DNA of 46,959 nt from CAYLLD01 sp964425135 (lineage in GTDB: Bacteria > Pseudomonadota > Alphaproteobacteria > Rhodobacterales > Rhodobacteraceae), in assembly GCA_964425135.1 (NCBI GenBank), contig CAYRKW010000022.1, positions 1 to 46,959 of the forward strand, given 5' to 3'. The translations under genes and the position numbers were made by a program. This document shows positions 41,867 to 46,959 of the stretch, one piece after another; the first letter of the stretch is position 1, and each line of letters starts with the position of its first letter. The notes below the pieces were generated by a model. The model was not told the origin of the DNA. It did not search any database and saw nothing but the letters and a program-made list of their open reading frames with translations.

Positions 41867-42115
41867 TCAGGCGCAGGCGCCGGTGAAGGTCGAAACCTCA
41901 TCAAGCCCCCGATTGATCGAGATTTCCGCAATCTCACTGTCAGGGCAAATGACACCGCCGAGGTTTGCCCGAAGATCAGCGCGGCTCCACTCCGGTCCGG
42001 CAACCCCCAAAAATTGATCGCCTTTGCGCGTGACATTGATCTCATCGCCTTCGGGCATTTGCCCGATACAAGCGCAAAGCGTCAGGGTGAGAGCGGGGGC
42101 GAGGCGGTTGAACAT
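41867..42115 (-). CDS. Small putative lipoprotein inserted in the spc cluster
   Basis: 82 residues. FNRLAPALTLTLCACIGQ is a short signal peptide with a lipobox-like LCAC (Cys16). The mature part (about 66 residues) is acidic, with GPEWSRADLRANLGGVICPD and cysteines at about 59 and 81 that could pair. An AGGGA site precedes ATG 42113-42115. I do not recognise the family. It lies between rpmD and rplO, where no gene is expected. Confidence 0.6.
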   Translation of the reverse strand: MFNRLAPALTLTLCACIGQMPEGDEINVTRKGDQFLGVAGPEWSRADLRANLGGVICPDSEIAEISINRGLDEVSTFTGACA

Positions 42116-42277
42116 GTGGGCATTCCCTGGAAGTAAGCCCGTGTGTCATGTCCCATAATCAGCAATCGTGCAAGCATCTGAAGACTTGGAGTGAGAGTTA
42201 AACTGCTCAGGCGTCTTGCTTGCAACTGTCCCGCAACGCCAAAACTATGTCGTAGGCGGCAATAACAGGTCCTTGCC

Positions 42278-42397
42278 TTAAAACTTGTCGCGCGTCTGAT
42301 GCAGATAATCAGTCCAACATGGCGGCGGACCGGCTTCCCAGATTTCGGCCGCGCGCGCAGATAATTTTACGTAGGAATTTTTGACAAAAGCGAACAT
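42278..42397 (-). CDS. 39-residue small protein with strong ribosome site
   Basis: ATG 42395-42397 follows GGAGAG at a 5-base spacing and runs to TAA 42278-42280. The product reads MFAFVKNSYVKLSARAAEIW, then EAGPPPCWTDYLHQTRDKF. An amphipathic N-terminal helix is followed by a Pro/Cys/Trp-rich turn. No family recognised. The clean ribosome site and non-random composition argue for a true gene. Confidence 0.55.
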   Translation of the reverse strand: MFAFVKNSYVKLSARAAEIWEAGPPPCWTDYLHQTRDKF

Positions 42398-42621
42398 ATC
42401 AACTCTCCAATATTCAACCGTTTGGGTCTGAATTGTTCCTACGCTTCATGGACGCATCTTACCAATGCTGAAACAACATGGCCGATATGCGTTTGGCGTG
42501 CGCGCCTTTCGGAAGGCCTCAACCGTGCTTTGCTTGCCCAGAGATGAGGACAAACGCGACCTATGGCATCGCAGGTGATCTGGCCGCCCTGACCCATACT
42601 CGCATGAGCAACGCCTCAAAA

Positions 42622-42647
42622 GGAAAAAGCCCCGGTAAACCGGGGCT
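42622..42647 (-). terminator. Terminator after rpmD
   Basis: AGCCCCGGT (42628-42636) and ACCGGGGCT (42639-42647) form a 9-bp perfect stem; TTTTT follows on the minus strand (42628-42623 complement). It lies 27 bp after the rpmD stop, ending the upstream ribosomal unit. It also has T-residues on the + side. Confidence 0.85.
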
Positions 42648-42673
42648 TTTCGTTTGGTCTGTAAGAGTGAGCC

Positions 42674-42862
42674 TTAGCCCTTCTCTTCCACAATCTCCAC
42701 CATATGCGGGATTTTGGCGATCATGCCGCGCACGTTGGGTGTGTCGGCGAGCTCGCGGGTTTTGTGCATCTTGTTCAGACCCAAACCGATCAGCGTCGCG
42801 CGCTGGTCTTTGGGGCGGCGGATCGGAGAACCGATCTGCTTGATGACGATGGTTTTTGCCAT
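42674..42862 (-). CDS. rpmD: 50S ribosomal protein L30
   Basis: 62 residues. The core IVIKQIGSPIRRPKDQRATL and GLNKMHKTRELADTP match L30. It is 3 bp after rpsE and is followed by a strong terminator instead of rplO. Confidence 0.96.
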   Translation of the reverse strand: MAKTIVIKQIGSPIRRPKDQRATLIGLGLNKMHKTRELADTPNVRGMIAKIPHMVEIVEEKG

Positions 42863-42865
42863 GTC

Positions 42866-43432
42866 CTAGGCCTCCGCTGCTTCTGCGGCTGGTTCGTCAG
42901 CGCGCTTGGGCAGGATGTCGGCGACTTTCTTGCCGCGGCGCGCCGCAACATGACGTGGGCTGGCTTCTTTGGTCAGACCGTCCATGGTTGCGCGGATCAT
43001 GTTGTACGGGTTTTGCGAGCCGATAGACTTGGCCACAACGTCCGAGATGCCCAGCATCTCGAACACAGCCCGCATCGGACCACCGGCGATGATGCCCGTA
43101 CCCGCTGGCGCTGTGCGCATGACAACTTTACCAGCGCCGTGACGCCCGTTCATGTTGTGATGAAGCGTCCGGCCCTCTTTGAGGGGCACGCGCACCATTT
43201 GGCGCTTGGCTTGCTCTGTGGCTTTGCGGATCGCCTCGGGCACCTCTTTGGCTTTACCTTTGCCAAAGCCAACGCGGCCTTTTTGGTCGCCTACAACGAC
43301 GAGCGCCGCAAAACCAAAGCGTTTACCGCCCTTAACCGTTTTCGAGACGCGGTTGATGGCGACAAGGCGGTCCTGAAATTCAGGCGCTTCATCACGATCA
43401 CGACCACCGCGGCGATTGTTATCTCTTGCCAT
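42866..43432 (-). CDS. rpsE: 30S ribosomal protein S5
   Basis: 188 residues. The S5 motif VVGDQKGRVGFGKGKAKEVP and the C-terminal GIIAGGPMRAVFEMLGI are clear. The alphaproteobacterial Arg/Asp-rich N-terminus is present. It lies 12 bp after rplR. Confidence 0.98.
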   Translation of the reverse strand: MARDNNRRGGRDRDEAPEFQDRLVAINRVSKTVKGGKRFGFAALVVVGDQKGRVGFGKGKAKEVPEAIRKATEQAKRQMVRVPLKEGRTLHHNMNGRHGAGKVVMRTAPAGTGIIAGGPMRAVFEMLGISDVVAKSIGSQNPYNMIRATMDGLTKEASPRHVAARRGKKVADILPKRADEPAAEAAEA

Positions 43433-43444
43433 ATCAGGTCTCTC

Positions 43445-43804
43445 CTAAAACTTCAGGCCACCCTCGCGGGCAGCATCCGCGAGCGCTTTGACCTTGCCGT
43501 GGTAGAGAAATCCGCCACGATCGAAATACACTTCTCCAACGCCAGCTTTGCTCGCACGTTTGGCCAGTTCCGCCCCGACTTTCGCCGCCGCTTCAATATT
43601 GTTCTTGCCAACAACGCCGATCTTGCTTTCGAGCGATGAGGCGGAGGCGAGTGTTTTGCCCTCCACGTCGTCGATGATCTGAGCGGAGATGTTCTTGTTC
43701 GAGCGATGCACGCTAAGACGGGCACGGCCCGCAGCGTTGCGCCGCAATCGGTTCCGAACGCGCATACGGCGTTTTTGGAACAACTGTTTCTTGGTGTTCG
43801 CCAT
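43445..43804 (-). CDS. rplR: 50S ribosomal protein L18
   Basis: 119 residues. LSVHRSNKNISAQIIDDVEG and the end VYFDRGGFLYHGKVKALADA are L18 hallmarks. It lies 12 bp after rplF. Confidence 0.98.
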   Translation of the reverse strand: MANTKKQLFQKRRMRVRNRLRRNAAGRARLSVHRSNKNISAQIIDDVEGKTLASASSLESKIGVVGKNNIEAAAKVGAELAKRASKAGVGEVYFDRGGFLYHGKVKALADAAREGGLKF

Positions 43805-43816
43805 TGCTTGCGTTCC

Positions 43817-44350
43817 TTACTTCTTCTTGCCTTCTTTGCGGAAGATATATTCGTCTTTGTACTTGATGCCTTTGCCTTTGTAGGGCTCGGGCTTGCGCCA
43901 TTCACGAATATTCGCCGCAACCTGTCCCACCACCTGCTGATCAATGCCTTCGACAATGATCTCGGTCGGTTTTGGAACAGTGACAGTGATGCCGTCGGGC
44001 ACATCAAAATCAACATCGTGCGAGTAACCGAGCGACAGCTTGAGGGTCTTGCCCGCAAGCGCAGCACGATAGCCAACACCGTTGATCTCAAGCTCTTTCT
44101 TGAAACCGTCGGTGACACCTGTGACCGCATTTGCGATCTGTGTGCGAGACATGCCCCACTGCTGACGGGCGCGCTTGGATTTGCCGCGCGGCGTCACTGT
44201 GATGGCATTATCTTCCACTTTGATATCAACATCATCTGTGCCCATGAAGTTTCGGACGCCCTTAGGGCCTTTCACTTCAACGCTTTGGCCCGAAACTGTC
44301 GCGGTAACACCGCTTGGCAGTTCAACAGGTCTTTTACCAATTCGAGACAT
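43817..44350 (-). CDS. rplF: 50S ribosomal protein L6
   Basis: 177 residues. It begins SRIGKRPVELPSGVTATVSG; the C-terminal EWRKPEPYKGKGIKYKDEYI is the L6 signature. It lies 12 bp after rpsH. Confidence 0.98.
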   Translation of the reverse strand: MSRIGKRPVELPSGVTATVSGQSVEVKGPKGVRNFMGTDDVDIKVEDNAITVTPRGKSKRARQQWGMSRTQIANAVTGVTDGFKKELEINGVGYRAALAGKTLKLSLGYSHDVDFDVPDGITVTVPKPTEIIVEGIDQQVVGQVAANIREWRKPEPYKGKGIKYKDEYIFRKEGKKK

Positions 44351-44362
44351 TCCGATATCCCC

Positions 44363-44758
44363 TTAAAAGACCCGTGCGAGGATCTCGCCGCCGACATTTT
44401 CGGCACGAGCTTTCGCATCGGACATAACGCCTTTCGACGTGGAGACAATCGCAACACCCAGACCCTGGCGGACCTGAGGAATGTCATCCACGCCCGAATA
44501 CACACGACGACCAGGTGTAGAGACGCGCGCAAGCTCGCGGATCACCGGCTGGCCATCATAGTATTTGAGGCTGATTTCGATTTGGGCGTGACCATTCACA
44601 TCTGTGTTGGTCTCATAGCCGCGGATATATCCTTCGTCTGCCAGCACATCCAAAACCCAGCCGCGCAGCTTCGAGGCTGGCGTGACAACGGTGGACTTAC
44701 CGCGCATTGACGCGTTGCGGATACGGGTGAGCATATCACCTACGGGATCGTTAACCAT
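44363..44758 (-). CDS. rpsH: 30S ribosomal protein S8
   Basis: 131 residues. It begins VNDPVGDMLTRIRNASMRGK and has the C-terminal STSKGVMSDAKARAENVGGE. S8 is a known translational repressor of the spc operon in E. coli; its site was not identified here. It lies 12 bp after rpsN. Confidence 0.98.
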   Translation of the reverse strand: MVNDPVGDMLTRIRNASMRGKSTVVTPASKLRGWVLDVLADEGYIRGYETNTDVNGHAQIEISLKYYDGQPVIRELARVSTPGRRVYSGVDDIPQVRQGLGVAIVSTSKGVMSDAKARAENVGGEILARVF

Positions 44759-44770
44759 TGCTAATCCTCC

Positions 44771-45076
44771 CTACCAGCTCGACTTGACCATGCCGGGCAC
44801 GTGACCGTTGGAGGCCAGATCCCGCAGCGCGATCCGCGACATTTTCAGCTTGCGATAATAGGCCTTGGGACGACCGGTTACCTGACAGCGGTTGTGAAGA
44901 CGTGTTGCCGAGGAATTGCGCGGCAGTTTCGCCAGTTTCAGACGCGCCTTGAAGCGCTCTTCCATGGGCAGATCTTCATTTGCCGCGATCTCTTTGAGAG
45001 CGGCGCGTTTGGCGGCGTATTTGGCAACAAGACGTTCCCGTTTTTTCTGACGCTCAACCATTGCAGCTTTAGCCAT
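44771..45076 (-). CDS. rpsN: 30S ribosomal protein S14
   Basis: 101 residues, the long zinc-free form. The core RNSSATRLHNRCQVTGRPKA and YYRKLKMSRIALRDLASNG are conserved. It lies 20 bp after rplE. Confidence 0.98.
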   Translation of the reverse strand: MAKAAMVERQKKRERLVAKYAAKRAALKEIAANEDLPMEERFKARLKLAKLPRNSSATRLHNRCQVTGRPKAYYRKLKMSRIALRDLASNGHVPGMVKSSW

Positions 45077-45096
45077 AACTCTAACTCCTTTCGCGC

Positions 45097-45657
45097 TTAG
45101 TTACGGAAGGGCACGTTGAAATGCTTCAACAATGCCTTCGCTTCCGCATCCGTTGGCGCGGTGGTGCAGATTACGATGTCCATTCCCCAGTTTTCGACGA
45201 TCTTGTCGAAGTCAATCTCGGGGAAAACGAGATGTTCCTTGAGGCCCATGGCGTAGTTGCCACGGCCATCGAAGCTCTTGCCGCTCACGCCGCGAAAGTC
45301 GCGGATGCGGGGCATGGCAACAGTGACCAGACGATCAATAAAGTCGTACATGCGGTCACCGCGCAGGGTCACTTTGACACCAAGGGGCATTTCTTCACGC
45401 ACCTTGAAACCCGCGATGGATTTCTTGGCTTTGGTGATCACCGGAAGCTGACCTGCGATCAGACCCAGATCCTCATGCGCAGATTTGATCTTCTTGCTAT
45501 CAGCAACAGCCTCGCCCACGCCCATGTTCAGAACAACTTTTTCCAAACGCGGGATTTGCATGTCGTTTTTGTAAGAGAACTCTTCTTTTAGAGCCGCGCG
45601 GACCTTGTCGTGGTAAAGCGCGCGCAGACGAGGTGTGTAATTGGCGCTATCAAGCAT
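45097..45657 (-). CDS. rplE: 50S ribosomal protein L5
   Basis: 186 residues. IPRLEKVVLNMGVGEAVADS and KTFDGRGNYA-like KSFDGRGNYAMGLKEHLVFP mark L5, which binds 5S rRNA. It overlaps rplX by 8 bp. Confidence 0.98.
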   Translation of the reverse strand: MLDSANYTPRLRALYHDKVRAALKEEFSYKNDMQIPRLEKVVLNMGVGEAVADSKKIKSAHEDLGLIAGQLPVITKAKKSIAGFKVREEMPLGVKVTLRGDRMYDFIDRLVTVAMPRIRDFRGVSGKSFDGRGNYAMGLKEHLVFPEIDFDKIVENWGMDIVICTTAPTDAEAKALLKHFNVPFRN

Positions 45658-45967
45658 CGCTCAGAACCTCCCCGGATTTTTTGGCATAGCGGACTTTCTT
45701 GTCGCCATCCATTTTGAAACCAACGCGTGTCGGACCGCCATCTTTGGGGTCAACAAGCGCAACGTTCGACAGATCGATCGCAACTTCCTTGGGAATGCGG
45801 CCGCCCTGGCTGGACTGGCTCTGACGTGTGTGGCGGATCGCAACATTCACGCCCGAGACGAGCACTTTGCCTTTGGCTGGCATCACCTTGACGATGTCGC
45901 CCTCTTTGCCCTTGTCCTTACCGGTGAGGACTACGACCTTGTCACCTTTGCGGAGTTTTGCAGCCAT
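45650..45967 (-). CDS. rplX: 50S ribosomal protein L24
   Basis: 105 residues. The KOW motif KGDKVVVLTGKDKGKEGDIV is at the N-terminus. Its ATG shares one base with the rplN stop, and its end overlaps rplE by 8 bp. Confidence 0.97.
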   Translation of the reverse strand: MAAKLRKGDKVVVLTGKDKGKEGDIVKVMPAKGKVLVSGVNVAIRHTRQSQSSQGGRIPKEVAIDLSNVALVDPKDGGPTRVGFKMDGDKKVRYAKKSGEVLSDA

Positions 45968-46335
45968 TACAGAACCTCCGGTGCGAGCGAGATGATCTTC
46001 ATGAAGTTCTTGGCACGCAATTCGCGCACAACCGGCCCGAAAATACGGGTGCCCATAGGCTCATCCGAGTTGTTCAGAATGACAGCTGCATTGCGGTCAA
46101 AGCGGATGGCTGTGCCATCGTCGCGGCGAACTTCTTTGGAGGTGCGGACCACAACTGCCTTGCGCACATCGCCTTTTTTCACGCGGCCACGCGGAATAGC
46201 CTCTTTGACCGATACCACGATGATATCGCCCACAGAGGCATATTTTCGTTTGGAGCCGCCCAGAACCTTGATGCACTGCACCCGGCGCGCGCCGGAATTG
46301 TCAGCTACATCCAGATTGGTTTGCATCTGGATCAT
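45967..46335 (-). CDS. rplN: 50S ribosomal protein L14
   Basis: 122 residues. MIQMQTNLDVADNSGARRVQ and the ending ARELRAKNFMKIISLAPEVL-like VVRELRAKNFMKIISLAPEV mark L14. A hairpin (46354-46370) lies in the spacer to rpsQ. Confidence 0.98.
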   Translation of the reverse strand: MIQMQTNLDVADNSGARRVQCIKVLGGSKRKYASVGDIIVVSVKEAIPRGRVKKGDVRKAVVVRTSKEVRRDDGTAIRFDRNAAVILNNSDEPMGTRIFGPVVRELRAKNFMKIISLAPEVL

Positions 46336-46353
46336 TATTTAGTCTCCCGACCT

Positions 46354-46370
46354 GCGGGGCCCATCCCCGC
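46354..46370 (-). other. Intercistronic hairpin rpsQ-rplN
   Basis: GCGGGG (46354-46359) and CCCCGC (46365-46370) form a 6-bp GC stem with a 5-base loop, about 20 bp before the rplN start. No T-run follows on the minus strand. Confidence 0.5.
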
Positions 46371-46400
46371 GGTTTCGATTGAAGGGGCCGTATAGAGGGC

Positions 46401-46634
46401 TTACGCGCTCGTTACAACCTCCCAGCGTTTGTTTTTGGATTTCGGCGCGCATTCCTGAATGCGGACCTGATCACCGACCTTGAACTGCTCAGCAGCATCA
46501 TGGGCGCGATATTTCTTCGACTTCTTGATCGTCTTTTTCATCAGCGGGTGCGTGAAACGACGCTCGACAGACACGGTTACGGTTTGCGCGTTGGCCGTGC
46601 TTGTCACGGTGCCAGACAGAATTCGCTTTGGCAT
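46401..46634 (-). CDS. rpsQ: 30S ribosomal protein S17
   Basis: 77 residues. PKRILSGTVTSTANAQTVTV and VERRFTHPLMKKTIKKSKKY match S17. ATG 46632-46634 is used; the 12-codon upstream extension overlaps rpmC. Confidence 0.97.
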   Translation of the reverse strand: MPKRILSGTVTSTANAQTVTVSVERRFTHPLMKKTIKKSKKYRAHDAAEQFKVGDQVRIQECAPKSKNKRWEVVTSA

Positions 46635-46635
46635 A

Positions 46636-46842
46636 TTATTCGTCTCCAGCGGCCGCGCGGGCCTTTTCATTCAAAACAGTCTTCACACGCGCGGTATCGC
46701 GACGAACGATGCGCATACGTGCGGTGGACTCAAGCTGACCTGTCGCTTGCTGGAAGCGCAGGTTGAAGCTCTCTTTTTTCAGATTGGCAAGCTCGGTCTT
46801 GAGCTCATCCAACGATTTTTCTCGTAGATCAGTTGCGTTCAT
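46636..46842 (-). CDS. rpmC: 50S ribosomal protein L29
   Basis: 68 residues. The conserved KKESFNLRFQQATGQLESTA and RIVRRDTARVKTVLNEK mark L29. The usual neighbour rplP does not lie directly upstream; the 117 bp to the window edge look non-coding and hold a promoter, so rpmC appears to start a transcription unit. Confidence 0.96.
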   Translation of the reverse strand: MNATDLREKSLDELKTELANLKKESFNLRFQQATGQLESTARMRIVRRDTARVKTVLNEKARAAAGDE

Positions 46843-46923
46843 GACGCGTCTCTTTCCTTCAACATCACCGGAGAGCCCGTTATGGTCACTCTAACCCCGG
46901 TGGAGATCATTGGCGAAGTCGCG

Positions 46924-46952
46924 CGTATAAGCTCCTGCACAGGCTTTGACAA
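46924..46952 (-). promoter_or_regulatory. Candidate sigma70 promoter for rpmC-rpmD unit
   Basis: On the minus strand TTGTCA (46952-46947), a 17-bp spacer, TATACG (46929-46924). The leader of about 75 bases contains CACCGG (46866-46871) and CCGGTG (46897-46902), which could pair as a stem. The match to consensus spacing is exact. Confidence 0.6.
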
Positions 46953-46959
46953 GGGAAAT

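Noticed and set aside
43706..44710. 334-codon + strand open frame across rplR, rplF and rpsH
   Set aside because: Antisense shadow of three ribosomal genes with frequent His/Arg and no domain.

Overview
The window looks like a chromosome segment of an alphaproteobacterium of the Rhodobacterales (Roseobacter group). Evidence: a bztABCD-type amino-acid importer, the Rhodobacterales-style flagellar order flgB-flgC-fliE-fliQ-flgF-flgG-flgA-flgH next to fliI, a CckA hybrid kinase, an LdtR-like regulator, the run rarA-crcB-rluC-HAD-ATP12, and yidC-MOSC-engB-argB. No rRNA, tRNA, CRISPR array, IS element or prophage was recognised. A run of 100 N (17782-17881) marks an assembly gap inside a GGDEF/EAL gene.

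Layout. 1-3.7 kb: the end of an unknown + strand gene, cckA, and an rRNA cytosine methyltransferase. 3.7-7.0 kb: three translationally coupled Gfo/Idh/MocA sugar-type dehydrogenases preceded by a stub of an ABC-transporter ATPase (only its C-terminal TOBE domain). The stub ends exactly where an 11-bp-period repeat array begins. 7.0-9.3 kb: guaB and an LdtR-like winged-helix regulator. 9.4-15.5 kb: flagellar rod, L-ring and export genes, with fliI divergent. 15.6-18.3 kb: ttcA and a degenerate GGDEF/EAL protein. 18.4-22.5 kb: yidC, a MOSC protein, engB and argB. 22.5-25.4 kb: a trypsin-like protease, then a coupled sterol-desaturase-like protein, a ferredoxin-like protein and a SixA-like phosphatase. 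25.6-30.9 kb: bztDCBA, whose BztC permease carries a large extra helical domain. 31-35.7 kb: a thioesterase, ATP12, a HAD phosphatase, an RluC-type pseudouridine synthase, the fluoride channel crcB and rarA. 35.8-46.9 kb: the ribosomal spc/alpha cluster (rplQ to rpmC) with secY and adk.

How parts work together. CckA feeds the CtrA phosphorelay, which controls motility genes in this group; the flagellar operon lies in the same window. A perfect TTAA-N7-TTAA (CtrA-type) box sits between rpsM and a DUF1127 gene, just upstream of a possible structured small RNA with its own terminator. The ribosomal cluster appears to be cut into at least three transcription units, each with a sigma70-like promoter (rpmC, rplO, rpsM). 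It is interrupted between rpmD and rplO by about 980 bp that hold a terminator, a 39-codon small gene and a small lipoprotein.

Most unusual features: three homologous arrays of TGTGCAT (ATGCACA) repeated every 11 bp at about 6.98, 25.49 and 38.46 kb; the roughly 255-residue insert in BztC; the CtrA box plus candidate small RNA; and the interrupted spc operon.
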